DNA from: Desulfuromonas sp. AOP6
Lineage (GTDB): Bacteria; Desulfobacterota; Desulfuromonadia; Desulfuromonadales; SZUA-540
NCBI RefSeq assembly: GCF_009731355.2
Contig: NZ_AP022810.1
Span: 2,384,001-2,448,000 of the forward strand
Length of the DNA stretch: 64,000 bases
Reading direction: 5' to 3'
In this document: positions 55,370 through 64,000 of the stretch, one piece after another
Layout: each line of letters opens with the position of its first letter
Numbering within the stretch: position 1 is the first letter of the stretch
Program-made: the position numbers and the translations under genes
Notes under the pieces: model-generated
What the model was told of the DNA's origin: nothing
The model's input: the letters and a program-made list of their open reading frames with translations, nothing else
The model's database searches: none

Positions 55370-55519
55370 CTACTTGGTTTCCTTGTGAGGGGTGTGCTTC
55401 TGACAAAAACGGCAATACTTGCTGAATTCCAGTTTATCAGGAGTATTTCTTTTATTTTTCGTGGTCGTGTAATTTCGCTGCTTGCATTCCGTGCAAGCCA
55501 AGGTAACGATATCCCGCAT
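55370..55519 (-). CDS. rpmG: 50S ribosomal protein L33 (zinc type)
   Basis: A 49-aa gene starting at ATG 55519. The protein has zinc ligands C9, C12, C36, C39 and the typical [20 protein letters not shown] region, so it is the C+ form. A GC-rich hairpin (CCCCTC/GAGGGG) lies in the 53-base gap to tuf, but the two are probably co-transcribed. It ends 38 bases before tRNA-Trp. Confidence 0.96.
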   Translation of the reverse strand: MRDIVTLACTECKQRNYTTTKNKRNTPDKLEFSKYCRFCQKHTPHKETK

Positions 55520-55572
55520 GGTGTCGTCCTTCAACTCCCCCCCTCTCGCGAGGGGAGGAGGTTTTGAATGTT

Positions 55573-56763
<1,191 letters not shown>

Positions 56764-56874
56764 TGTGTAATCCTCCCTTTTTTACTGATTTTGCTTATTT
56801 CGCCTAATGTTGGGCCAGCTGCGTTTGCAAGGCCAAGATCCAATACAAACAGATAAACCCACAGAAACAGTGCA

Positions 56875-56950
<76 letters not shown>

Positions 56951-56986
56951 CTACTCACTGACTCTCTGCGGAATACCAGGTTAGTT

Positions 56987-57063
56987 TGGAGCGGGAAACG
57001 GGATTCGAACCCGCGACCCTCAGCTTGGAAGGCTGATGCTCTAGCCAACTGAGCTACTCCCGC
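56987..57063 (-). tRNA. tRNA-Gly (UCC)
   Basis: Complete cloverleaf: acceptor GCGGGAG/(C)TCCCGC with one mismatch-like pair at the inner end, anticodon stem TCAGC/GCTGA, loop CTTCCAA (anticodon UCC), and encoded CCA. 77 bases. Third of four tRNAs in this cluster. Confidence 0.96.
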
Positions 57064-57185
57064 CCAAAAACAACCAACCTAACTCTATCTGCCAAACGGT
57101 GGACTCCAGAAGGATCGACTTCCCAGTACATTCAGCCCACGGCCTCCTGGAAACGCCTACCCGACTTCATCCGGCGAGTTTCATA

Positions 57186-57270
<85 letters not shown>

Positions 57271-57315
57271 AGGGGAATTTAAAACAAAAGGTTTTTCAGC
57301 CCCTTTGTAGCTCAC

Positions 57316-57391
57316 TGGAGCTGGCGACAGGAATTGAACCCGCAACCTGCTGATTACAAGTCAGCTGCTCTACCTATTGAGCTACGCCAGC
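57316..57391 (-). tRNA. tRNA-Thr (UGU)
   Basis: Complete cloverleaf: acceptor GCTGGCG/CGCCAGC, anticodon stem GCTGA/TCAGC, loop CTTGTAA (anticodon UGU), T-loop TTCAATT and encoded CCA. First gene of the Thr-Tyr-Gly-Thr-tuf transcript, 12 bases after a -10 element. Confidence 0.97.
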
Positions 57392-57402
57392 ACAGGGGGG
57401 GA

Positions 57403-57431
57403 TTTATACAACAGTGACTTTTTAATTGCAA
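57403..57431 (-). promoter_or_regulatory. Proximal promoter of the tRNA-tuf-rpo transcript
   Basis: On the minus strand TTGCAA (57431-57426) is 17 bases from TATAAA (57408-57403). The position just ahead of tRNA-Thr and the C/G-rich start region are typical of strong stable-RNA promoters. Confidence 0.75.
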
Positions 57432-57473
57432 GCTTTTTTTCTGTTGCGGCGTCTCCCGCCCGGAACGGGTGAA

Positions 57474-57502
57474 CGTATAATCCATTTACCTGGCGATGTC
57501 AA
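57474..57502 (-). promoter_or_regulatory. Distal promoter of the tRNA-tuf-rpo transcript
   Basis: On the minus strand a perfect TTGACA (57502-57497) is 17 bases from TATACG (57479-57474), about 70 bases upstream of the proximal promoter. Tandem promoters are usual for stable-RNA genes. An AT-rich inverted repeat (57502-57509 with 57518-57525) at the rlmB stop may be a weak terminator for the operon upstream. Confidence 0.65.
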
Positions 57503-57524
57503 TGATTTTATATAAGAAAAATCA

Positions 57525-58274
57525 TCAGTCGACCTGGTTCTTGCGTTGGCGAACAACCTCATACATGGCCAGGGCCCCGGCGACGGAGGCATTAAGAGAG
57601 GAGACCGTCCCCGCCATGGGAATGCGCAACAACCCATCGCAATGAGCCTTTACATTGGGACGCAGCCCGCTCCCCTCACTACCGACCACCAGAGCGACGT
57701 TTCCGACAAGATCACAGGAGTAAATATCCTGGCTATCAGCATCCCCGGCAAGACCATAGACCCACACCCCTTCACGGCGCAGTTCATCCATGGTGCGAGC
57801 CAGATTGGTTACCTGGCAGAGCGGGATATGTTCGAGAGCGCCTGCGGATGACTTGTCGACGACCCCGGTGACACCACAGGCCCTGTCTTTTGGAATGATC
57901 ACGCCATGGCATCCGGCGCCTTCCGCGCTGCGGATCAACGCCCCCAGGTTGTGAGGATCGGTGATGCCATCGAGAAGCAGAAAGAAGGCGGGCTTGCCGG
58001 AGGCACGCCAGTTCTCGACCAGGTCATCAAGAGAGGCAAAAGAAAAATCTTCCACCTTCAGCAGTACACCTTGGTGACGGTTGTTTCCCGCCAGACGATC
58101 CATTTCCTTGCGGTCGACCTGGCGAATGGTCACCCCTGCACGAGACGCTTCATCGATCACTTCCTGCAGGCGGGCCGAAGGAGATTGACTTACAACGACG
58201 AGCTCAAGGGGCCGCCGGAGCCGGCTGCGCAGCCCCTCACGAGCAGGATTGACACCGTATATCCAATCCGCCAT
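57525..58274 (-). CDS. rlmB: TrmH-family 23S rRNA 2'-O-methyltransferase (RlmB type)
   Basis: This is a SpoU-class enzyme; RlmB methylates G2251 of 23S rRNA. The 249-aa protein has an N-terminal substrate-binding domain (YGVNPAREGLR, RVGVTIRQVDRKEMDRL-like) and the SPOUT motifs LLDGITDPHNLGALIRSAEGAG, VVGSEGSGLRP and RIPMAGTVSSLNASVAGALAMYE. The ATG at 58274 shares a base with the pyrF stop (TGATG), so it is chosen over the TTG one codon upstream. RlmB versus a related TrmH paralogue is judged from length and N-terminal domain. Confidence 0.9.
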   Translation of the reverse strand: MADWIYGVNPAREGLRSRLRRPLELVVVSQSPSARLQEVIDEASRAGVTIRQVDRKEMDRLAGNNRHQGVLLKVEDFSFASLDDLVENWRASGKPAFFLLLDGITDPHNLGALIRSAEGAGCHGVIIPKDRACGVTGVVDKSSAGALEHIPLCQVTNLARTMDELRREGVWVYGLAGDADSQDIYSCDLVGNVALVVGSEGSGLRPNVKAHCDGLLRIPMAGTVSSLNASVAGALAMYEVVRQRKNQVD

Positions 58275-59011
58275 CAACGGTTCTCGCTGAGAGCGGCAGC
58301 CATTTCATCCAGAATCCCTTCCGCCGCTGCAACAGGATCCGCCGCCGCGGAGATAGGACGTCCAATGACCAGATAGTCGGCCCCGGCACTGATCGCTTCG
58401 GCAGGGGTCGTAACACGCTTCTGGTCATCCAGAGAGGCAAAGCTGGGACGCACACCAGGCGTCACGATGAGGAAGTCGTCACCGCAGACCTCCCGAATGA
58501 GGGTAACTTCTTTGGGAGACGCCACCACGCCGTCCATGCCAGCCTCCTTGGCCAGCTTCGCCAGACGGGGCACCATCTCCTGGACGGGACGATCGATGCC
58601 GACCTGCCTCAGCGTTTCCTCGGTGGACGAGGTCAGAATGGTGACAGCCAACAGCACGGGCCGCTCGGCGGTGCCCTTCGGACAGAGGGCGTCAACGGCG
58701 GCCACGGTCTTCTCCATCATATCTCGCCCGCCCAGGGCATGCACGTTGAACATGCGGACCCCAAGCCGGGTGGCCTCCACCCCAGCGCTGGCCACGGTAT
58801 TGGGGATGTCGTGATATTTGAGGTCGAGAAAGACTTCCCCCCCTTCCCCACGGATCATGTGAACCACCTCGGGACCACAACGGGTAAAGAGCTGCTTGCC
58901 CACCTTGAAAACACCGACTTTTCCATGCAACAACTTGACCCAACGCTCCGCCTCTTCAAAGCTGTCGACGTCCAGGGCAAAAATCAGTCGATCACGTACA
59001 GAATTCTTCAT
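58274..59011 (-). CDS. pyrF: Orotidine 5'-phosphate decarboxylase
   Basis: PyrF makes UMP. The 245-aa barrel has ALDVDSFEEAERWVKLL, the catalytic DLKYHDIPNTV (Lys and Asp), GVEATRLGVRMFNVHALGG and TPGVRPSFASLDDQKRVTTP (near 178), with VIGRPISAAADP binding phosphate. It is bacterial type I. Its ATG shares one base with the stop of the DUF4388 gene upstream (TGATG), and rlmB follows in the same way, so three proteins are coupled. Confidence 0.96.
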   Translation of the reverse strand: MKNSVRDRLIFALDVDSFEEAERWVKLLHGKVGVFKVGKQLFTRCGPEVVHMIRGEGGEVFLDLKYHDIPNTVASAGVEATRLGVRMFNVHALGGRDMMEKTVAAVDALCPKGTAERPVLLAVTILTSSTEETLRQVGIDRPVQEMVPRLAKLAKEAGMDGVVASPKEVTLIREVCGDDFLIVTPGVRPSFASLDDQKRVTTPAEAISAGADYLVIGRPISAAADPVAAAEGILDEMAAALSENR

Positions 59012-60222
59012 CACTTGCTCCCAATTATATTTTTCACCCGACGGGAGATTTCCTGAACCCGCTGAATGAGTTCCGTCGATTCATTCGCGCCCAACTGATG
59101 ACGGGCGGCCATGCATTCCATATACACCAGTTCGCTCAAGGCATCGGCCAGCAGCTTCATCTTGTCCGACTCTTCGAGTCCACCCAGATTGACCAGAATG
59201 CGCCCCGCCTCTATTGTGCCGTCCTCGGCCAGAGTCACGTCCCGAAAGACATACGAGAACGGTTGAGGCAACGAATGCAGGAATTCATCAACCTCTTGGC
59301 TAAAGACGGGATTCTTTTCACTCAGGCGTCGGAAGAGTGCCGAAAGAGCGCCATTAAAAATGGACAATATCTTGCCCAGATCCCCGGAAGCCTCCACCGA
59401 AGGGGCTTCCTCCATCCCGACTACCTTTTTTTCGATCAACTGATGGAGCAGACGCAGCGTCTCGAACTCCCCCATGCCGCTGCGTCGCATTATCTCACGA
59501 ACAGCAAGGCGCCTTTCACCGATGAGCAGTGCCAGCCGCTTTTCTGATGGAGGAAGATCCTCAGCGCTCCCCGGGATCAGTACCGGCAAGCCATCGAGGG
59601 AACCGATGCGGCGCATGAAAAGCTCTTTCTCGTCGACACGACGCAGCCCTTCCATAATGAGATTCTGGGTGCTCAACGACAGACGGACGACATCCCCCTT
59701 GCCGGGAGGTCGATCGAGAAAGACATAGCTGCCCGCCTGAAAGGCGAAGAGGCCATAGACGATGGACTCCACCTGTTGGCGCGCCGCCTGCCAGAGATCT
59801 TTGGCCGTGACCAGACCCTTCTCGACCAGAGCTTTGCCTCCACGCGTCAGGTCAACGGACGACTGCCGGACTTTTTGGAGGACTTCTGCGCTCAGTTTTC
59901 CCATATCAAAGAGGACATCTCCCAGATCTTCTCCTGGAAAGGTACTTGTCGCCGAGACAATCTCCCCCTGCTGGAAATACAGGTCTTTGCAGCCCCCCTT
60001 GAGTTCAAAGTGCAAGACGCCGGTCTTCCGGAACATATTAAAGAAGGAGAGGAGATCGGTCACCGAGACTTCACCCAGCACACCAGCCATCAACACTTCG
60101 CCCGCTTCAGGCGACGAGTATAACAGGTGGCAGGAAGAGGATCCCACCAGTTCCAGGGACGAAACCGTCAGCTTATCGGCCACCTGGGGGGGAACCTTCA
60201 AACGCGTATCGTCAGCTACCAT
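59011..60222 (-). CDS. DUF4388-domain protein of unknown function
   Basis: The 403-aa protein has a DUF4388 domain (about residues 46-190). Its hallmark is the segment GVLGEVSVTDLLSFFNMFRKTGVLHF, with a glycine-rich turn and YFQQGEIVSATST after it, then AFQAGSYVFLDRPPG. The middle is a winged-helix-like stretch (REIMRRSGMGEFETLRLLHQLIEKKVV). The end is helical and lacks a known catalytic motif. DUF4388 proteins are common in delta-group bacteria, where they are linked to signalling and polarity or motility; that does not give a function here. The gene sits between proS and pyrF in a tight operon. No signal peptide or membrane span is seen. Confidence 0.82.
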   Translation of the reverse strand: MVADDTRLKVPPQVADKLTVSSLELVGSSSCHLLYSSPEAGEVLMAGVLGEVSVTDLLSFFNMFRKTGVLHFELKGGCKDLYFQQGEIVSATSTFPGEDLGDVLFDMGKLSAEVLQKVRQSSVDLTRGGKALVEKGLVTAKDLWQAARQQVESIVYGLFAFQAGSYVFLDRPPGKGDVVRLSLSTQNLIMEGLRRVDEKELFMRRIGSLDGLPVLIPGSAEDLPPSEKRLALLIGERRLAVREIMRRSGMGEFETLRLLHQLIEKKVVGMEEAPSVEASGDLGKILSIFNGALSALFRRLSEKNPVFSQEVDEFLHSLPQPFSYVFRDVTLAEDGTIEAGRILVNLGGLEESDKMKLLADALSELVYMECMAARHQLGANESTELIQRVQEISRRVKNIIGSK

Positions 60223-60260
60223 AACTCCCTACTCTCAACGGCGACCAACCAACCGGGCCA

Positions 60261-61979
60261 TCAATCAACAGCCAGTGCCGCACGGATTTTGTCCGCAATA
60301 GCGGCTGCCGCCGCGGCTACCGGCAGCAGGCTCCTTTGCCCGCTCTGGCGCTCCTGCAGTTCCAGTGCCCCCTCCTTGAGGGTACGGGAGCCGACGGTCA
60401 CCCGCAGAGGGACACCGACAAGGTCAGCATCCTTGAACTTGCTGCCTGGACGCTCGTCCCGGTCATCAAGCAGCACTTCGATACCGGCCTGCAGCAAATC
60501 CCCATAAAGAGCCTCCGCCGCCGCCCGGACGTCGTCATCATTCGGATTGACCATGGTGACGACGACCTGGAAGGGGGCGATGGGCAACGGAAAGATGATG
60601 CCGTTTTCGTCATGATTCTGCTCGATGGCCGAAGCGACCGTGCGCCCAATGCCGATGCCGTAGCAGCCCATGACCAGCACGCGGTCTTTGCCCTGATCAT
60701 CCAGCACGGTGGCTCCCATGGCCTCGGAATATTTGGTGCCGAGCTTAAAGACATGCCCCACCTCGATGCCACGCCAGATTTCGAGTTTGCCCTCGCAGCG
60801 GGGGCAGGGATCGCCGCCAATGGCCTGCCGCAGGTCGGCGAAGGTATCGACGGTAAAATCACGAGTCAGGTTGACTCCCGAGAAATGAGCGTCCTGCTCA
60901 TTGGCGCCGGTGATAAAGTCAGCCATGCCCTGCACTTCCAGGTCGGCAACGAGGCGGATCTTCAAGCCGATGGGGCCGGCAAATCCGCTGGGCGCCCCCG
61001 TGACCTTCTGCACCACCTCTTCCGGCGCCAGGGTGATCCAGGCACAACCGAGGAGATGGGCGAGCTTGATATCGTTGAGCTCACGGTCACCGCGCAGCAG
61101 CACAGCCACGGTGTCACCAGCGTCCGTCTCGACAATCAGGGTCTTGAGAAGCCGTGTCGGGCTGGTATCCAGAAAGAGGGCCACGTCCTCGATGGTCTTG
61201 CGCGCTGGTGTGGCCACCTTGCGCAAGGTCTCCGTAGCGGGAGGCGTCTGCAGTGTCCCCAGGCGAATCTCCGCCTTCTCCACGTTGGCGGCGTATTCGC
61301 AGCTGTCACAGGAGACAATGGCATCTTCTCCGGATTCGGCCAGCACCATGAACTCGTGGGAGAAGGAACCGCCGATAGAGCCGGTGTCCGCCTCCACGGC
61401 ACGAAACTTCAGACCGCAGCGCGTGAAGATCCGGCGATAGGCCTGGTACATCTTCTCATAGGAGGCATCGGCCCCGGCATCGTCGAGATCGAAGGAATAG
61501 GCGTCCTTCATGATGAACTCGCGGCCGCGCATGAGGCCGAAACGGGGACGGATCTCGTCGCGGAACTTGGTCTGGATCTGATAGAGATTCAGGGGAAGCT
61601 GACGGTAGGAGCGCACCGTGTTGCGCACGATGTCGGTGACCACCTCCTCATGGGTCGGGCCCATGCAGAAATCGGCGTCCTTGCGGTCCTTGAAGCGCAG
61701 CAACTCCTTGCCATACTTGTCCCAGCGTCCCGACTCCTGCCAGAGCTCGGCGGGGTTAGCCATGGGCATGAGCACCTCGATCGCCCCGGCACGGTCGAGC
61801 TCTTCACGAACAATGGACTCGACCTTACGGATGGAGCGCAAGCCCAGCGGCATATAATTATAGATACCGGCAGCAACCTTGCGGATCATGCCGGCCCGCA
61901 TCATCAGCTGGTGGCTGATCACTTCGGCGTCGGCGGGGGTCTCTTTCAATGTCGGCAACAAATACTGGGACCAGCGCAT
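60261..61979 (-). CDS. proS: Prolyl-tRNA synthetase (bacterial type, with editing domain)
   Basis: ProRS charges tRNA-Pro. The 572-aa enzyme begins [20 protein letters not shown] and has class II motifs (motif 2 around [17 protein letters not shown], motif 3 [14 protein letters not shown]). About 180 residues between motifs 2 and 3 form the editing (INS) domain that removes alanine, with RLLKTLIVE and [12 protein letters not shown]. The anticodon-binding domain is at the end. Start ATG 61979. Confidence 0.97.
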   Translation of the reverse strand: MRWSQYLLPTLKETPADAEVISHQLMMRAGMIRKVAAGIYNYMPLGLRSIRKVESIVREELDRAGAIEVLMPMANPAELWQESGRWDKYGKELLRFKDRKDADFCMGPTHEEVVTDIVRNTVRSYRQLPLNLYQIQTKFRDEIRPRFGLMRGREFIMKDAYSFDLDDAGADASYEKMYQAYRRIFTRCGLKFRAVEADTGSIGGSFSHEFMVLAESGEDAIVSCDSCEYAANVEKAEIRLGTLQTPPATETLRKVATPARKTIEDVALFLDTSPTRLLKTLIVETDAGDTVAVLLRGDRELNDIKLAHLLGCAWITLAPEEVVQKVTGAPSGFAGPIGLKIRLVADLEVQGMADFITGANEQDAHFSGVNLTRDFTVDTFADLRQAIGGDPCPRCEGKLEIWRGIEVGHVFKLGTKYSEAMGATVLDDQGKDRVLVMGCYGIGIGRTVASAIEQNHDENGIIFPLPIAPFQVVVTMVNPNDDDVRAAAEALYGDLLQAGIEVLLDDRDERPGSKFKDADLVGVPLRVTVGSRTLKEGALELQERQSGQRSLLPVAAAAAAIADKIRAALAVD

Positions 61980-62110
61980 GGGAAAACCTCAACTCTTCCA
62001 TGAAATTGGATAACGCGGAAAACGGATGAAAGCGCCGAAGGGCGCCGGCAGGTAGGAAAAACTAGCGTATCTCCAGGAAAAAGGCAAGAAAACAGTGCGC
62101 CGGGGGCGAC

Positions 62111-63178
62111 TCAGCCCTTCACCTTCTGGCGCACCAGCTGCCAGGCTTCTGCCACCAGAGCGTCGGCCAGTTCGGCTTGGGGCACCTTGCGCACCACCTG
62201 TCCGTGCCGGAAGAGCAGCCCCTGCCCCTTGCCGCCGGCGATGCCGATATCGGCCTCCCGGGCCTCCCCCGGACCGTTGACCACACAGCCCATCACGGCC
62301 ACGGTGATCTTCTCCGGCAGGTCATGCAGACGACGCTCCACCTCTTCGGCCACGGCAATGAGGTCTATCTGGCAGCGGCCGCAGGTCGGGCAACTCACGA
62401 ACACGGGACCACGCTCCCGCAACTCCAGGGCTTTGAGAATCTCCCAGCCGACCCGCACTTCTTCCACCGGATCACCGGTCAGAGAGACCCGCAGGGTGTC
62501 GCCGATGCCGTCATAGAGCAGCGCCCCCAGGCCGATGGCGCTCTTGATAGTGCCGCTCCAGGTGGTTCCCGCTTCGGTGATGCCGATATGAAGAGGATAG
62601 TCCACGCGGTCGGCCAACTGGCGATAGGCTTCTACTGTTCGACGAATATCGGAGGCCTTGAGGCTGACCTTGATCTGGTCGAAGCCGAGATCTTCCAGCA
62701 GACGGATATGCCCCAGAGCGCTCTCCACCATGGCTGCCGACGTCGGATGACCGTAGCGTTCGAGCAACTCCTTTTCCAGGGAGCCGCCGTTGACGCCGAT
62801 GCGGATGGGCACGGACCGCTCCGCGCAGGCCCGCACGACCTCCTGCACCTTCCAGCGCGCGCCTATATTGCCGGGGTTGATACGTAAACCCTGCACACCG
62901 CTCTCCAGGGAAGCCAGGGCCAGCTGGTAGTCGAAATGGATATCGGCAATCACCGGCAGGGGACTGTCAGCGCAGATCCCCCGCAGAGCCAGGGCGGCCT
63001 CTTCGTCGGGGACGGCGCAGCGCACGATCTCGCAACCTGCCTCGAAGAGGCGGCGGATCTGCTCGTTCGTGGCCTGGACATCACGGGTGTCGGTATTACA
63101 CATGGACTGCACCGAAATGGGCGCCCCATCGCCGACAGCGACATCTCCCACGGTAATCCGGCGTGTTTTTCGACGCAT
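62111..63178 (-). CDS. ispG: (E)-4-hydroxy-3-methylbut-2-enyl-diphosphate synthase
   Basis: IspG is the iron-sulfur enzyme of the MEP isoprenoid route that makes HMBPP. The 355-aa protein has a TIM barrel with MCNTDTRD and the HFDYQLALASLESGVQGLRINPGNIG stretch (near 81), then the 4Fe-4S domain with C263, C266 and C298 and a glutamate in NGPGEA. Length is that of the short bacterial form. It is first in the operon, with a good promoter at 63261-63289 and an AAAGGAA site before the ATG. Confidence 0.97.
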   Translation of the reverse strand: MRRKTRRITVGDVAVGDGAPISVQSMCNTDTRDVQATNEQIRRLFEAGCEIVRCAVPDEEAALALRGICADSPLPVIADIHFDYQLALASLESGVQGLRINPGNIGARWKVQEVVRACAERSVPIRIGVNGGSLEKELLERYGHPTSAAMVESALGHIRLLEDLGFDQIKVSLKASDIRRTVEAYRQLADRVDYPLHIGITEAGTTWSGTIKSAIGLGALLYDGIGDTLRVSLTGDPVEEVRVGWEILKALELRERGPVFVSCPTCGRCQIDLIAVAEEVERRLHDLPEKITVAVMGCVVNGPGEAREADIGIAGGKGQGLLFRHGQVVRKVPQAELADALVAEAWQLVRQKVKG

Positions 63179-63260
63179 GGGTCGTTCCTTTCAGGCGGAT
63201 GGCCACCCCAGTCCCCCCAGGCGCTTGAGGGCAAGGGTCGGGATGGCAAAAGTGGGCTAG

Positions 63261-63289
63261 AGTTTACGGCCGGTGGAGCCCCAAGTCAA
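63261..63289 (-). promoter_or_regulatory. Promoter of the ispG-proS-DUF4388-pyrF-rlmB operon
   Basis: On the minus strand TTGACT (63289-63284) and TAAACT (63266-63261) are 17 bases apart, about 80 bases ahead of ispG. It is back to back with the plus-strand promoter at 63308. Confidence 0.75.
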
Positions 63290-63307
63290 GGGGCGAGGAC
63301 TGAGCCG

Positions 63308-63336
63308 TTGACAGGAAAAAGACGACAGGGTAATGT
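63308..63336 (+). promoter_or_regulatory. Promoter of the plus-strand RNA methyltransferase gene
   Basis: A perfect TTGACA (63308-63313) is 17 bases from TAATGT (63331-63336), giving a leader of about 30 bases before the ATG at 63372. It is divergent from the ispG promoter 19 bases to the left, so the two could share regulation. Confidence 0.8.
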
Positions 63337-63371
63337 GCCTCCAACTCACAAGCAAAGACAGGTCAAATACC

Positions 63372-64000
63372 ATGGAAAAGAAAAAGGTTTTTCGCCGGGG
63401 GGCCCCCCGGAAACCGCAGCGTCCCCCCATTGAGCTCACCATCGAGCGACTCAACGACGAAGGGGTCGGCATCGGACACTTCGGTGGCAAAGAGGTTCAG
63501 GTGGCTGCCACCCTGCCCGGCGAAAAGATCGCCCTGAGCATCGAACACGAAGGGCAGTATCGCATTATCGGTAATCTGGACCGTGTCATCACCGCCCATC
63601 CCGAGCGGCGCCGCCCCCCCTGTTCTCATTTCGGCCATTGCCTTGGCTGTTCGTTGATTCACCTAAAAGATCAGGCCCAACTCAACTTCAAGACCGAGCG
63701 AGTCAAACAGGCCCTGCAGACCTACGCCTCGCTCAACACCGTCCGGGTACATGAGGTCTGGCCGGCCGCCACAGCTCTGGGCTATCGCACTACCGCCAAG
63801 CTCGCCATGGCCAAGGATCGCGGCAAGGTCAAGATCGGCCTCTACCGGCGTGGTTCCCACAACGTAGTCGATATCGACAATTGCCCCCTGCATCATCCGC
63901 TCATCAACCGCATCGTGCAGGTAGTCAAGCAGGAGGTGGAACGCCAGGGTGTCTATGTCTACAACCCCGCCCGCCAGAGTGGCCTGCTGCGCTACCTGAC
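63372..64000 (+). CDS. rlmD: TrmA/RlmD-family 23S rRNA (uracil-5-)-methyltransferase, N-terminal part
   Basis: The gene starts at ATG 63372 and runs off the right edge after 209 codons. A basic tail is followed by a TRAM domain (about residues 20-77, ELTIERLNDEGVGIG, GGKEVQVAATLPGE). Next is the iron-sulfur cysteine set C84, C90, C93 (C-x5-C-x2-C) and C171 (DIDNCPLHHP), and then part of the central domain. This order is that of RlmD (RumA), which makes m5U at 23S position 1939. RlmC or another paralogue is possible because the SAM-binding and catalytic part is outside the window. It is the only plus-strand gene. Confidence 0.85.
   Translation, partial: MEKKKVFRRGAPRKPQRPPIELTIERLNDEGVGIGHFGGKEVQVAATLPGEKIALSIEHEGQYRIIGNLDRVITAHPERRRPPCSHFGHCLGCSLIHLKDQAQLNFKTERVKQALQTYASLNTVRVHEVWPAATALGYRTTAKLAMAKDRGKVKIGLYRRGSHNVVDIDNCPLHHPLINRIVQVVKQEVERQGVYVYNPARQSGLLRYL

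Overview
The window is chromosomal and almost entirely housekeeping. Nearly every gene lies on the minus strand; only the last, truncated gene (63372 onward) is on the plus strand. Gene content points to a Gram-negative bacterium: LptD, the FtsH/FolP/CdaA/CdaR block, SecE of one membrane span, and separate rpoB and rpoC. The DUF4388 protein, the two-trpB tryptophan operon and the ftsH-folP-cdaA order suggest the Desulfuromonadales (Geobacter/Desulfuromonas/Pelobacter group). That placement rests on remembered gene order and protein character, not on a search.

Layout from left to right; transcription runs right to left unless stated. 1-5601: tilS, ftsH, folP, cdaA and the start of cdaR (tRNA-Ile2 modification, membrane proteolysis, folate, c-di-AMP). 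5658-5857: a tRNA-Met(CAU) and initiator tRNA with their own promoter and terminator. 5965-8558: a promoter, a 59-aa four-cysteine protein, argS and a SPOR-domain protein. 8641-9371: a ComEA-like DNA-binding protein and an FtsB-like division protein. 9596-24257: one long unit, trpE-G-D-C-B2-F-B, DEAD-box helicase, uracil-DNA glycosylase, trpA, accD, folC, lptD, from a sigma70-type promoter to a terminator.

24317-43704 is a continuous str-S10-spc-alpha ribosomal super-operon (rpsL to rplQ) including fusA, tuf, secY, adk, map and rpoA, with a strong promoter before rpsL and a palindromic terminator after rplQ. 43713-57502 is the tRNA-tuf-rpmG-secE-nusG-L11-L1-L10-L7/L12-rpoB-rpoC cluster. It starts at two tandem promoters ahead of tRNA-Thr, Tyr, Gly and Thr, and contains an L10-type leader and an rplL-rpoB hairpin. 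57525-63289 is an ispG-proS-DUF4388-pyrF-rlmB operon with three TGATG or tight junctions, and its promoter is back to back with that of a plus-strand TrmA/RlmD-type RNA methyltransferase.

No mobile element, CRISPR array, phage gene or defence system is visible. The least ordinary points are the small cysteine protein before argS, the helicase/UDG pair inside the trp operon beside two trpB genes, the number of TTG starts in essential translation genes, the structured leader of the ComEA gene, and the near-identical tuf pair. I did not find a convincing undescribed system.
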